This document shows, piece after piece, positions 22,308 to 34,445 of a DNA stretch of 64,000 nucleotides. The translations under genes and the position numbers were made by a program. Position 1 is the first letter of the stretch; each line of letters opens with the position of its first letter. The notes beneath the pieces were generated by a model. It was not told where the DNA came from and did not search any database. It saw nothing but the letters and a program-made list of their open reading frames with translations. The stretch is from Cyanophora paradoxa (lineage: Eukaryota; Glaucocystophyceae; Cyanophorales; Cyanophoraceae). The stretch spans positions 434,001 through 498,000 of the forward strand of contig QPMI01000056.1 of NCBI GenBank assembly GCA_004431415.1, written 5' to 3'.

Positions 22308-24315
22308 CTAGCTAGCGCTAGCTAATGATGAGGACCGCAACTTCGTATCGTTTATCTGAATGGTGATTGGAAGCTTCCTAGCGCTGAGCCAACCGCGGAA
22401 AACGGCGAGCGCCTGGTCTAGAAGAGGGTCCGGAACTTTCCAGGCTAGATGGACGTGGAAGCCGGGGGGCCGGTCCTCGGGCACGCTGAGCAGCTCGCTG
22501 CAGGGTCCCAGCTGTCCGATGCCAGCGTCAGGAGGACCGCAATACAGGATGTACACTTTCCCCAGCTTGGGGCCGGCCCGCGCGACCTCCTGCGGGGCGG
22601 GCCGTGGCGGGATCAGACAGGGCAGGGTATCGGACAGGGACAGGGCAAGGCGCAGCGGGTCGCCCAGCGGACCTGTAGGACCTCTGCCGAAGCCAGCGTG
22701 TTAGTGATCCGGAGCTCCCGCAGGCACGGACGGCCGGCGCGAATCAGAGACGCGAGGCCGGCGGGGTCCAGCGTCAATCCTTTGACAACCAGGACGAGCG
22801 ACTCGAGGCGGGGAAGGGCCGCCAGCGCCGCCGCGGCCGCCTGCAGCACGCCGGCGCCCCCGGCGGAAGCGGAGAAGAGCTGCGGAACAGCAGTGAGCTT
22901 TTTGAGTCGGCCCAGCGTGTGGGAAGGGCGGCGGCACAGATCGGAAGCTAGCGGGGCTAGAGGGGATGCACGTCGAGGTGGAAAGTGAGGGAGCGGAGCT
23001 TCTGGAGGGCGCCGAGGCCCGCGAGGGCGTCGCCGGAGCTGTGGTCGATCTGCGGGCGAAAGGGTCAGATCAAATAAAATCAGATCAGATCTGAGCGGAG
23101 GGGCGGCACCGACGCGGTGAGCTCCTCGAGGTTGCGGAGGCGGACGATCAAGGCGAGGAGGCGGGGGCTGACGGTGTGCTGGGGCTGCAGCGAGCCAAGG
23201 GGGGCAGGCAGGTGCAGCGCCCGGACGCAGTCGGTCTTGAAGGCCTCGAGGGCCTCTTCCACGCCCGCGCACGATTCGGCAGTGACCCGCAGCTCCTCCA
23301 GCGGGAGCTGAGAGAGCACACGCAGCACGTCCCCGTCGTTCACGTTGCACGCGATCTTCTTCAGGCCCGACCAGAGCTTCACGAGCTTCGACTGCATCGC
23401 AGCAGGGCGGTCAGGAGGACGGCTTCTAGAGAAGCGGGATGCGGCGAGAGAATGCGAACCGTGATCTCTTTCGTAACGTTCGTCGAGTAGGTCTGCTCGA
23501 AACTGAGCTCCTGGAGGTGCGGTAGGCACCCCATGGCTGCAACTCTGATAAAGTGCCAGAAGACGGAGAGGTCTTCCAGCCGCAGCGCTCGCAGTGGGGC
23601 GGGGCGCAGCGCCGTCAGGAAGGCGCTTACAACGTGCTCCAGAGGCTGTGGGTTGTCGATGCCCAGCTCCTTCTGTCTCGCCAGCCGAGGCCAAACCATC
23701 CAGTCGCCTGAGAAGCAGACGTCTTCAAGCGGAGCGGGCGCGACCGACAAGGCCCCCAGCATTTCTGCGACGACGGCACGGAGAGCGAGCGTCAGAGCGG
23801 CCCGAGGTGCGGAACGAAGCTACTTGAAGCTGACCTGACATCGCACGTGCTGAAACGATGCACGCCTCGACGCTCTCCTTCGAGCCCACGTGCACGGCTG
23901 GGTGTCCGCCCGCAAACGGCGGGCCGACGACGAGCCGCCGGCAGCCCGCAAGCGCTCTACTTCGAATGCGCGCAGTAACTCGTTCTAGACGCTGTCTGTA
24001 CGCCTTCAAGCTTGCCAGCTGATCGCCGTCATCGCTGGGCTCAATCCGCAGAAGCTGCCAGTGCACGCCGCGCATCAGCTGCCGGAACCGCCGATCCAGA
24101 GACCAAAGCTGACAGGTCTCGTACGCCTCCGTCGCTTCCAGCTCGCTGAGGATGCGCCGCACCAGCTCGTCCGGCAGCCGCGCGAAATGGTTCACGCCCT
24201 CGCCGCTCGCGCACGCCTCCGCTGCCGCTGCAGATGAGGCGACTGCTATGCTTGAAAAGTTCGCCGGGGTGGAGGGCTCCGCCGTACGCGCGCGCTTCGC
24301 CGCTCGCTTTGCCAT
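22308..24315 (-). CDS. F-box/LRR protein F (intact, 544 aa)
   Basis: Exons (minus) 24315-23835, 23764-23460, 23391-23110, 23049-22972, 22879-22673 and 22589-22308 join in frame. The N-terminus MAKRAAKRARTAEPS is shared with G and H; the F-box is HFARLPDELVRRILSELEA. LRR-like strings include LRNLEELTAS and LRSLTFHLD, and the C-terminal domain begins EVARAGPKLGKV. Most similar to gene E in exons 2-3. Divergent from TPR relic T3 and convergent with T0 (122 bp between stops). Predicted SCF receptor, target unknown. Confidence 0.88.
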
Positions 24316-24454
24316 TTGAAGAGATTGAGCTCAAGCTCAGCGACCTTGCAACCGGCCTCCGCTCAGGGAGAGTCGCGCTGATGGTACGATCCGTTATGCG
24401 GCGCGGCCGCCGCACGCCACTGCTGGGAGCAACGATGGGAGTGACCGCCGGATT

Positions 24455-24469
24455 GAGCTCTACCCCCCG
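24455..24469 (-). promoter_or_regulatory. Conserved element in F-box F / T3 promoter
   Basis: On the minus strand GGGGGGTAGAGCTC, about 140 bp before the gene F ATG. Confidence 0.5.
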
Positions 24470-24487
24470 CCCACACAAAACAAACGT

Positions 24488-26254
24488 GTGGGCCACGTCG
24501 CTCTCATGCCCGCCTGCGCCGCCGGCCGTCCCAACGCGTATGCTAGCGCTCGTTTAGGACGTCGTGCGATGGGCACGCCCAGCCGCCGAATTGAACAGCC
24601 CAGCGCCCGGCCGGCGCGGCCTTGCGCTCTCGCGCAGCGGCTGTGGTACACGGGGAAGCGGGCGGCGGGTGCAGAAGGTCAAGGAGCGCAGCGCGGGCGA
24701 GGCGCCGGCGCAGCGGCGGGAGCGGGAGCGGGAGCCGGACCCGGCGGTCCTGGAGAAGGTGGTGCGGCTCACGAAGCAGGCGCGGGAGCTGCTCGAGGAC
24801 GACGCCTCTCCCAAGGCCGTGGCGCGCCTTAAGGTCCGGCCCCCAGACCCCGCGCGCCGCCCGCCGCCGCGCGCCCGACGCGCCGGCGCCGGCGCCCGGC
24901 AGCTCGCGGTGGAAGTCGCGACGCGGGAGTTTGGGCCCCGCCACCAGATCGTGCGCAGCGCTGCGCTGCCCGCCGGCGCCGCCGCATGCGCGCGGGGCCG
25001 ACGGCGGGGCGCGGGCAGACGCTGGCGGCGATGAGCGCGCTGGGCGACGCGTACATGCAGCGGCGGGACCTGGACAAGGCGCAGCCGATCTTCGAGGCGC
25101 GCGCCGGCGCCCGCGCGGGCCGCGGGGGCGGCGGCCGAGCGTCCGCGCGCAGGCGTGCCTGGCGGCGTGCGTGGCGAGCGGGAAGGACGCGCCGGACGAC
25201 GAGACGGTGCCCTGGTGCTTGCACGAGCTGGGCGACATCTACCTCGAGCGCGGCCGCCGCGCCGAAGGCGAGCGCATGCTCCAGGCGAGCCCGGCCGGCA
25301 TCCTGTACCCCTTCGGTCCCTCACCCGCCGCAGCGGGCGGCGACAATGTTCCTCGAGGCGGCGGACGCCTCCGCTCTCGACGCGTCCGACCGCACCGAGC
25401 TCGCGATGTCCGCGTACCCCTCCCACGGCCCCGCCCGCCTCCTCAAGGTACCCCCGCAGGTCCCTCGCTTTGATCGCGGGCACGCTCCGGCGGCACGGCT
25501 TCGCGGCCAAGGCCGTACCCCTGCTCGAGGCGCGCCGGAGCCCGTACCCCCCACAGCCCCACAGCCCCGGTTGCCGACCGGTGTTGAGCGCAGCGGGCGC
25601 TGTTCATCGCCTCGGAGGGTGGCGATGACATCGAGAGGGATACCACCGTCCCCGAGCTCTGCCAGGCGTACGATCCCATACCCCCCAGCCCCCGGCGCCC
25701 CTCAGTGCTCCCTTGCGCAGCCTGGCGTAGGCCCACAGCGACCTAGGGAACCACGACAAGACTGTACCCCTTCTCCAGGCGCGCCCCGCCTACCCCGCCC
25801 GGCCTGCTCGTACCCGCCCGCCTGACGGGCGGGCGCAGAAGGCTCCGGAGCGAGGAGGTCGTCGAGGCGACACGCGCCCTCGCGGTACCCCCCGGGCCCG
25901 CCCGTACCCCGCCGCGCCCCCGCCCGACGCGGCGCAGACGGCCCTCGCGGCGCGGGGCGACCCAAAGGCGGCGGTGGCCGCCCTGGAGGTGCCGTACCCC
26001 CCCCACCCCCCCCTTCCCCCCTTCCTCCCCCCCCCTCGGCGTCCCCCCCTCGGGCCGCCGTACCCCCCTCCCGGGTCGGCGCGGCGCCGAGGGGGCGGCA
26101 GGGGTTGCTGGAGGGCGCTTGGGGGTGAGGCGCGGACGAGCCCCTCCGCCGCCCGCCGCCCGCCGCCCGCCCGCTTAGCTGAACCCCGACCGGGGGGGGC
26201 AGGTCGCTGCCGTTAACGTTTTCTGCCTGGGGAGGGCAGCCTTCGAGGCGCGCC
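24488..26254 (+). pseudogene. TPR relic T3
   Basis: A reading frame from 24488 gives the presequence-like ALAQRLWYTGKR. A 4-nt insertion relative to T4 follows at about 24660, throwing the downstream TPR exons (KVVRLTKQARELLEDD and on) out of frame. The exon corresponding to LAEAHSDLG has a TAG at 25728. The next exon has lost its start. After TALAARGDPKAAVAALE the gene is cut short and only scraps of the LPFVFCL exon remain near 26211. Intron positions, including GC donors, are still those of T2. Clearly non-functional, although its head-to-head F-box partner F is intact. Confidence 0.85.
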
Positions 26255-26291
26255 CCCCCCCCCCCCCCGCCCCCCCCCCCCCCCTCCCCCC
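26250..26291 (+). repeat. Poly-C tract between T3 and gene G
   Basis: About 40 bases almost all C, at the point where T3 homology ends. It separates the convergent 3' ends of T3 and F-box gene G. Confidence 0.9.
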
Positions 26292-26346
26292 GCCGACTCT
26301 CAATTATCCCGAGCTTAATCTGTATAATCTGTACTGTATTCATGCA

Positions 26347-28318
26347 TTAAATTGTGTGGCTGTTGACATGAACTTCGATCAAAGAGCGCTTGAACCAGCC
26401 GCGGAACATAGAGAGCGCTTGCCGCTGAAGCACCTTGGGGAGTCTTAAAATGCGCACGTCGAGCCGGCCGTCGGCGTTGGGCATGCTGAGGAGCTCGCTG
26501 AACGCACGGAGCTCAACAAGGCTGGTGACTCGTGCCGCATAATGAGAAAGAACTGTCTCCAGCTTTGGGTTGGTGCGCGCGACCTCCTGCACGTTCACGA
26601 AGTCAGTCAAAAGTGTGCCGCGGCCGCAGCATGCACATGGCAAGTGGCTGACCCGCAGGAGTTCTGCAGAACCCAACTTGCCGCGCAAATAAAGGCGCTT
26701 CAGGGTCGGCCGCGCAACACGGATCAGGGCAGCCAGATTGGAGAAGTCGGGATCGACTCCTGTCACATTGACATCCAGATCTAGCGACTCCAGCCGCGGG
26801 GCGGCCGCCAGCGCCCCCGCTGCAGCCTGCAGAAGGGCAGCGCCCCCGTTTGGGGCACCTGCGATCTGTGCGGCGAGTCAGCGGCTAGCGGCTGGTTCGA
26901 GAAGACAAAAGAGCGCGGCTGCAAGGCGGGGCTCACGACGATGTGGAGTTCAAGGGAGCGCAGCTTCGGGAGGGCGCCCAGGCCTGCGAGGGCATCGACG
27001 CAGCTGTGGTCGACCTGCCCGCAGAAGAATCAGGTCAGGTCGATCTAATCTGATCTGAGATATGAGCGAGCTCGAGGGGAGGGTACCGCCACATAGAGCT
27101 CCTCGAGGTTGCGGAAGCGGAGGATCGAGGCGAGGGCGCGAGGGCTGATTGGCTGTGATGGCTCGCAGCTGCCGGAGAGCGGCAGCCGGAGCGAGCGGAC
27201 GCTGTCGGCGCTGAGCGCCTCGAGCGCCTCCTCCAGCTCGGCGTGCTCCTCCTCGTCCAGGATCTCAACACTCACGCGCAGCTCCTCCAGCGGGAGCCGC
27301 GAGAGCTCCTTGAGCGCCGCTCCGTACCGCACTGACCACGACACACTCTTCAGGTTCGGCCAGATCTCCACCAGTTCGGACTGCGCATGCGGCCGAGGTC
27401 AACTGTCATCCTCATACGGACCCCCAGGTCCCCCGCACAGCACGCGCGCACCGTTTGCTTGGCTGTGGACACAAACGAGCGGGATGCGATAAGCTCCCGG
27501 AGGTGCGGCAAGCAGCCGGGGGCTAGCGCTGCCGCGTCGAGCAAAGCCGTGAAGAGCGCGCCGTCCTCCACCTCGAGCGATCGTAGAGGAGCGGGCTGCA
27601 GGGCTGACAGAAAAGCGCCTGCGACGTGCGCAAGAGACTGCGGCCTGGCGATGCCCAGCTGACGCTGCTTCGCTTCGGAAGGCCACAACCACCAGAGCAT
27701 CGAGACGAACAGGACATCCTCCAGCGGGAAGGACGCCACAGACAGGGCTGCCAGCAGTTCTGTGGCCATGGCGAGATCATGATCAGTCATATGCATGTTA
27801 ACGTTACGGCGGCACGCGGGTATATATATAGATGAAGCCGCACCTGTGATGGCGCAGGCTGCATCGATGCAAGCCATGTAGTGTTCCATCGAATTCCTGC
27901 CCCATAAGGAGCACGCTGCTCCGACAACGAGCCGCCGACAGCCCGCCAGCGCCCCGCTTCGAATACGAGCTGAAAATCGGTCAAGCCGCCGTCTGTATGC
28001 TTTCAAACAATCCTGTTTATCGCTTATATCGTTGTGCTCAACGCGCAGCTCTTTCCAGTGCACGCCGCGCATGAGCTGCCGGAACCGCCGATCCAACGAC
28101 CACAGCTGGCACGTCTCGTACGCCTCCGTCGCCTCCAGCTCGCTGAGGATGCGCCGCACCAGCTCGTCCGGCAGCCGCGCGAAATGGTTCACACCTTCGC
28201 CGCTCCCGCTTGCCTCGAGCTCGGCTGCCTCTGCCGAAGAGAGGCCCGCTGTGCTAGAAGTGCTCGCCGGGGCTGAGGGATCCGCCGTACGCGCGCGCTT
28301 CGCTGCTCGCTTTGCCAT
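26347..28318 (-). CDS. F-box/LRR protein G (intact, 535 aa)
   Basis: Exons (minus) 28318-27844, 27759-27452, 27380-27087, 27014-26937, 26865-26653 and 26586-26347 join in frame. Intron 1 (84 nt) happens to be open and a multiple of three, so a retained-intron form would also be translatable. The N-terminus is MAKRAAKRARTADPS; the F-box is at about residues 47-90, followed by LRR-like strings (LRNLEELYVAV, LRSLELHIV, PRLESLDLDV). The C-terminal domain is the shortest of the family (EVARTNPKLETV to SHTI). Divergent from TPR relic T4. Predicted SCF receptor, target unknown. Confidence 0.88.
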
Positions 28319-28435
28319 TTGAAGAGATTGAGGACAAGCTCAGCGACCATGCAACCGGCCTCCGCTCAGGGAGATTTGCGCTGCGACCGCCGCGCACGCC
28401 GCTGCTGGGAGCGACGATGACGCTGCGTGTCGATT

Positions 28436-28448
28436 GAGCTCTACCCCC
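28436..28448 (-). promoter_or_regulatory. Conserved element in F-box G / T4 promoter
   Basis: On the minus strand GGGGGTAGAGCTC, 118 bp before the gene G ATG. Confidence 0.55.
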
Positions 28449-28625
28449 GTCCGCACAAAAAACAATGGGCCGCGTCGCTCTCGCAGAGTCTGGGGATGCG
28501 TACGCGCATGACATTGTCACAAGCCGTCTAGGGACGCGCTGCCGCCATGGCGCTCTCGCCGGGCGTCGACCGGCGCCAGCGCGCCCTTCGCCCACCCGAC
28601 GGGCGCGATCGGCAGTGGTTCGGCG

Positions 28626-30470
28626 ATGCTTCTGCGTCACTGCATAGCCACAGCGATCGCCCCGAGCCAGTCGCAGCGCGCAGCGCGGCCCGCCCCAGCC
28701 GCCCACCCGCCGATCCAGGCGGCCGCTCAGCGCGCGGCGAGGCCTTGCGCTCTCCCGCAGCGGCGGTGGTACACGGGGAAGCGGCGGGTGCAGAAGGTCA
28801 AGGAGCGCAGCGCGGGCGAGGCGCAGCGGCGGGAGCGGGAGCGGGAGCCGGACCCGGCGGTACCGGTCATGGAGAAGGTGGTGCGGCTCACGACGCAGGC
28901 GCGGGAGCTGCTCGAGGACGACGCCTCTCCCGAGGCAGAGGCGCGCCTCAAGGTCCGGCCCCGCGGCCCCGCGCGCCGCCCGCCCCGCCCCGCCCGACGC
29001 GCCGGCGCCCGGCAGCTCGCGGTGGACGTCGCGACGCGGGAGTTTGGGCCCCGCCACCAGATCGTGCGCCGCCCGCCGCCCGCCGCCCGCCGCCGCGCGC
29101 GGGGCCGATGGCGGGGCGCGCGCAGACGCTGGCGACGATGAGCGCCCTGGGCGACGCGTACATGCAGCGGCGGGGCCTGGACAAGGCGCAGCCGATCTTC
29201 GAGGCGCGCGCCCGCGCCCGCGCGGGCCGCGGGGGCGGCGGCCGAGCGTCCGCGCGCAGGCGTGCCTGGCGGCGTGCGTGGCGAGCGGGAAGGACGCGCC
29301 GGACGACGAGACGGTGCCCTGGTGCCTGCACGAGCTGGGCGACATCTACCTCGAGCGCGGCCGCCGCGCCGAGGGCGAGCGCATGCTCCAGGCGAGCCCG
29401 GCCGGCATCCTGTACCCCTTCGGTCCCTCATCCGCCGCAGCGGGCGACGACAATGTTCCTCGAGGCGGCGGACGCCTCCGATCTCGAAGCCTCCGACCGC
29501 GCCGAGCTCGCCATGTCCGCGTACCCTCCTGCGGCCCCGCCGCCGCCTCACGGTACCCCCGCAGGTCCCTCGCTTTGATCGCGGGCACGCTCCGGCGGCA
29601 CGGCTTCCGGCCAATGATGTACCCCTGCTCGAGGCGCGTCGGAGCCAGTACTCCCGCAGTGCCGGTTGCTGACGGGACTTGTGTCCAGGTGCGCTTTTCA
29701 TCGCTTCGTCCCCGAGCTCTGCCAGGCGTACGCCACAGTACCCCCCTATAGCTAGCCCCCTGCGCCCCTCAGTACCCCCCTTGCGCAGCCTAGCGGAGGC
29801 CCACAGCGACCTGGGGAACCACGACAAGACTGTACCCCTCCTCCAGGCGCGCCCCGCCGCCCCGCCTCGCCAGGCCTGCTCGTACCCCGCCTGCCTGACC
29901 CTCGTCCCCGCAGCGGGCGCTGGCGGACTTGCGGGCGCAGAAGGCTCCGGATAGCGAGGAGGTCATCGAGACGATACGCGCCCTCGCAGTACCCCTCGGG
30001 CCCGTCCGTACCCCGTCCCGCCCCCGCCCGACGCAGCGCAGACGGCCCTCGCGGCGCGGGGCAAACAAAAGGCGGCGGAGCCGCCCTGGAGGTGACGTAC
30101 CCCTCCCCCTCTTCTCCCGGCGGGGCGCGGCGCCGAGGGGGCGGCAGGGGTCGATGGAGGGCCTGCTGGGGGCGCTGGGGGATGGGGCGGGGGAGAGCGC
30201 GGCGGTGGGGCTGCTGCTGGGGCAGCTGGGCGCGCTGCACGCCGACGCGGCGTCGCCGGCGCACGACGACCGGCGCGCCGTCGCTTGCCTCTAGGCCGCC
30301 GAGCGCGCCCTCGGCGCCTCCTTCGGCGACGGCCATCCCCAGTCCGCCCCTCCGCCGCCCGCCCGGCGGCCACCCGCCGCCCGCGCTGCTTTGCCGGCCC
30401 CGGACGGGCGGGGCAGGTCGCTTCCGGATCCGTTCGTCTTCTGCCTGGGGAGGGTCTACCACTGCCTCGG
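28626..30470 (+). pseudogene. TPR relic T4
   Basis: The frame from 28626 encodes the leader and LPQRRWYTGKRRVQKVKE in one piece, then MEKVVRLTTQARELLEDDAS, LGDAYMQRRGLDKAQPIFE and CLHELGDIYLERGRRAEGE. Further on, the TALAARG exon lacks one base (about 30075). A TAG at 30292 ends the exon that reads ACLE in T2. The gene stops after FCLGRVYHCLG at 30470, where C-rich low-complexity DNA replaces the last exons. Its upstream leader is not preserved. A pseudogene paired head to head with intact F-box gene G. Confidence 0.82.
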
Positions 30471-30519
30471 GCATCATACCTCCCCCTACCCCCGTGCCCG
30501 CCTCCACGTGCACGCCCCC

Positions 30520-30628
30520 GGCTCCCCCCCCCCCCCCCCCCCCCGCCTCCCCTCCCCCACCGCCTCCCCCACCCCCTCCCCTCCCCCACCGCCTCCGCCC
30601 CTCCCCCTCCCCCCCCTCCCCTCCGACC
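30520..30628 (+). repeat. C-rich low-complexity tract
   Basis: CCCCTCC-type tract including a run of about 15 C. It replaces the 3' end of T4 and separates it from the 3' end of gene H. Confidence 0.85.
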
Positions 30629-30651
30629 TCGTTTGTTATAATTAATATTCA

Positions 30652-32607
30652 TCACACAATTTTACCGTTGACACGGACACTGATAAAAGGCGCCCGTACA
30701 TGGAACCAGCCCCACAGCATTGAGAGCGCCTGCTGAAGGAGCACCGCGGGAAGGCCATGGATGTCCAGGACAACTTCGAGGCGGCCGTCGTCGGTGGGCA
30801 TGCTGAGGAGCTCGCTGCAGCTGAACGCGTGGAGCTCGAGGAGGCTGGTGACTTCGGCCGCATTGTGAAAGAGAAGTACAGTCTCCAGCTTCGGGCCGAC
30901 GCGCGCGACCTCCTGCGTCCGAGGGAAGCATCAGTCGTGAGTCAGAAGCATCGGGGCGTGGCAAGTGGCTGACCCGGAGGACTTCAGCAGAACTTAAGTT
31001 GCCGCGAAGGTAAAGGCGCTCCAGGGTCGGCCGCGCAACGCGGATCAGGCCAGCCAGACTGGAGACGTCGGGAACGACTCCTCCAGAAATCACATCCAGG
31101 GTCAGTGTCTCGAGCCGCGGGGCGGCCGCGAGCGCCCCCGCCGCAGCCTGCAGAACGGCAGCGCCCCCGTTCGGGGCGTCGACGACCTGCGTATACGTAA
31201 CGAGTCAGTCACTGTTCCGAACAGATGGTATAGAAGACAGGTCGTACGTCAATCTCGAGCGTGGCAGAGCGCAGCTTCTGCCGGTTCGCTGGACCCACGA
31301 GGGCGTCACTGGACGTGTGGTCTATCTGCAGGAGACCGAGTCAGATCAGATCTAAAAGAAGGAGAAGGGGGGATGGAATGCAGCGGGGGTACCACCAAAG
31401 CGAGCTCCTCGAGGTTGCGGAAGCGGAGGATCGAGGCGAGGGCGCGAGGGCTGATCGGCCGCGTGCGCTCGAATGGTTCGTCTGGATCGGAAAGCGGCAG
31501 CTCGAGCAAGCGGACGCAGTCGGCGCTGAGCGCCTCGAGAGCCTCCTCGAGCGCAAGCTCCGAGGGCCCCTCCACAAGGCTCTCCACATTCACGCGCAGC
31601 TCCTCCAGCGGGAGCCGCGAGAGCTCCTTGAGCGCCTCTCCGTTTTGCACCGAGCACGAGATCTTCGCAAGGTTGGGCCAGGTCTCCACCAGCTTCGACT
31701 GCGGCCGCGGTCAATTGCGATGGCGAGCCTCAGCCCCGCGCAACACGCGTAGAGCGAACCGTGTGCTGAGCCGTCGGTGGGGCGAAGCGGCGCATGCTCA
31801 GCTCCCGGAGGTGCGGCAAGCAGCCGGGGGCTGCCGCGTCGAGTAAAGCCAAGGACAGCGCTCTGTCCTCCACCTCGAGCGACCGGAGAGGGGCGGGCTG
31901 TAGGGCTGCCAGGAAAGCGCTTGCGACGTGTCTCAGGGACTGTGGCGCGGCGATGCCCAGCTGACGCTGTTTCACTTCAGCGGGCCAACCATCCCAAGAG
32001 TCTGTCCAATCGACTGAGAAGAAGTGCACACTCTCCAGCGGGGCGGACACCACAGACAAGGCTGCCAGAAGTTCTGTGGCGAGCGATCAGTCGGAGAAGC
32101 ACTGTCACTCAGCGAGCATACCGACGCACTTGTAATCGCGCAGGCCGCATCGATGCAAGCCTCGACGTGTTCTTTTGACGTGCACGTGCCCGAGAACACG
32201 CGCGCTGCTCCAACAGCAAGCCGCCGACAGCCGGCCAGCGCTCCGCTTCGAGCGCGCGCTGAAAAACGATCGAGCCGCCGCCTGAATGTCTCCAAACGTT
32301 TCTGCCTATCGCAGGCGCCCGCTTTGCTGGGCTCGAGCCGCAGCTGCTGCCAGTGAACGCCGGGCACGAGCCGCCGAAACCTCTGATCTAGCGACCACAG
32401 CTGGCATTTCTCGTAAGCCTCCGTCGCCTCCAGTTCGCTGAAGATGCGCTGCACCAGCTCGTCCGGCAGCCGCGCGAAATGGTTCGCTTCCTCACCGCCC
32501 CCGCTCGCGTCTGTTACCGCTGCAGAATAAGGGCCTGCCGTGCTAGACGAGCTCGCCGAGGCCGACGGCTCCTCCGCACGCGCGCGTTTCGCCGCTCGCT
32601 TCGCCAT
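30652..32607 (-). CDS. F-box/LRR protein H (intact, 549 aa)
   Basis: Exons (minus) 32607-32130, 32073-31760, 31698-31393, 31325-31248, 31186-30974 and 30912-30652 join in frame. Intron 3 starts GTACCCCC. The N-terminus is MAKRAAKRARAEEPS; the F-box reads NHFARLPDELVQRIFSELEA. LRR-like strings include PLRSLEVED, LEELRVNV and PTLERLYLRG. The C-terminal domain starts EVARVGPKLETV. Closest to gene G from exon 5 on. Divergent from TPR relic T5. Predicted SCF receptor, target unknown. Confidence 0.88.
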
Positions 32608-32714
32608 TCGAAGAGCTCACACTCAGTGTCCGCTTCGACCGCTTCGGATTGCTCTTCTTCTAGGCGTGATCCGTGCTACGACCGCAGCACGACGCGCTGT
32701 AGGGACTGCAGTTC

Positions 32715-32731
32715 GATGGAGCTCTACCCCC
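32715..32731 (-). promoter_or_regulatory. Conserved element in F-box H / T5 promoter
   Basis: On the minus strand GGGGGTAGAGCTCCATC, about 110 bp before the ATG, in the same extended context as the gene E promoter. Confidence 0.6.
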
Positions 32732-32820
32732 GTTCTTCTCGAAAAAAAGCGATGCTGGGCCGAGCCCACGTACACGCAGCTGATTCAAAAGCGTAGTACG
32801 CTGGTTTCGGATAGCGAGCC

Positions 32821-34254
32821 ATGCTGGCGCTCCGGAGGCAGGTGCGGGCCGCGTCGCTCCCGTGCCCACCTGCGCCGCCCCCATTTCGCCGGCCGTCCCA
32901 ACGCGTACGCACATGCGCCGCAGGGAGTCATAGTGTCACGCGCCGTCTGAGGACGCGCTGCAGCCATGGCGCTCCGGCGGGCGGCGATCGGCGCCAGCGC
33001 GACGCTTGCCCGCGGCCGCCCGACGGGCGCGATCAGCAGTGGTTCGGCGACGAATACGCGTCGTGCATAGCCGCAGCGATCGCCCCGAGCCAGTCGCAGC
33101 GCGCAGCGCGGCCCGCCCCAGCCGCCCATGGCCACCCGTAGATCCGGATCCAGGCGGCCGCTCAGCGCGCGGCGCGGCCTTGCGCCCTCCCGCAGCGGCG
33201 GTGGTACACGTGGAAGCGGCGGGTGCGCAAGGTCAAGGAGCGCAGCGCGGGCAAGGCGCAGCGCCGGGAGCGGGAGCGGGATCGATATCCGGACCGGGAG
33301 CCGGACCCGGCGGTCGTGGAGAAGGTGGTGCGGCTCACGACGCAGGCGCGGGAGCTGCTCGAGGACGACGCCTCTCCCGAGGCCGACGCGCGCCTCAAGG
33401 TCCGGCCCCGCGCCCCCGCGCCCCGCCCGCCGCCGCCCCGCCCGACGCGCCGGCGCCCGGCAGCTCGCGGTAGACGTCGCGACGCGGGAGTTGGGGCCCC
33501 GCCACCAGATCGTGCGCCGCCCGACGCCCGGCGCCGCGCGCGGGGCCAACGGCGGGGCGCGCGCAGACGCTGGCGGCGATGAGCGCCCTGGGCGACGCGT
33601 ACATGCAGCGGCGGGACCTGGACAACCTGGGCGACGCCCCTCAGTCACCCCCCTTGCGCAGCCTTGACCTGGGGAACCACGACAAGACGGTACCCCTCTA
33701 CCCCGCCAGACCTCCTTGTACCCCGCTTGCCTGACCCTCGTCCCCGCAGCGGGCGCGAGCGGACTTGCGGGCCGGGCGCAGAAGCCGCCGGACAGCGAGG
33801 AGGTTATCAAGGCGACACGCGCCCTCGCAGTACCCCTCGGGCCCGTCCGTACCCCGTCCCGCCCCCGTCCGACGCGGCGCAGACGGCCCTCGCGGCGCGG
33901 GGCGACCCAAAGGCGGCGGTGGCGGCCCTGGAGGTGCCGGTCCCCCCCCTCCCGGGGCGGCGCGGCGCCGAGGGGGCGGCAGGGGTCGCTGGAGGGCCTG
34001 CTGGGGGCGTTGGGGGACGGGGCGGGGGAGGGCGCGGCGGTGGGGCTGCTGCTGGGGCAGCTTGGCGCGCTGCACGCCGACGCGGCGTCGCCGGCGCACG
34101 ACGACCTGCGCGCTGTCGCCTGCCTCGAGGCCGCCGAGCGCGCCCTCGGCGCCTCTTTCGGCGACGGCCATCCGCAGTCCGCCCCTCCGCCGCCCGCATT
34201 CAAAGTCTGTTGCCAGCACACCGCCGCCGGCCCTCGACTGGGCAGGGCAGGTCT
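32821..34254 (+). pseudogene. TPR relic T5 with internal deletion
   Basis: The leader MLALRRQVRAASLPCP starts at 32821 as in T2 and runs in frame to GDEYASCIAAAIAPSQSQR. It then hits a TAG at about 33136, just before the presequence-like LPQRRWYTWKR in the same frame. In exon 3 the sequence jumps at about 33627 from RRDLDN straight to the DLGNHDKTVPL region, deleting about four exons. The GLLLGQLGALHADAAS exon remains, but the 3' exons are lost near 34254. Non-functional, while its F-box partner H is intact. Confidence 0.85.
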
Positions 34255-34445
34255 CTTCTGTTCCTCCTGCCCCCCTCTGCCCTCCTCCGCGCGCCCCGCC
34301 CCGCCCCACCCCGCCCGACACTCAATTCCAGCTGCGTGCTGAGTTGTAGGGCGTTTCCACGTGCCTGTTTCATCATATATAGCTATAGGCCGGATTTGAA
34401 TGACAATCAGATGGTGAGGGGGCGGGAGGATGTGCCTCCGCCTGC

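Noticed and set aside
27350-28318. 322-codon uninterrupted frame at the start of F-box gene G
   Set aside because: It runs through intron 1 (27760-27843), which is open and a multiple of three, but it diverges from all paralogues there; the spliced form fits the family.
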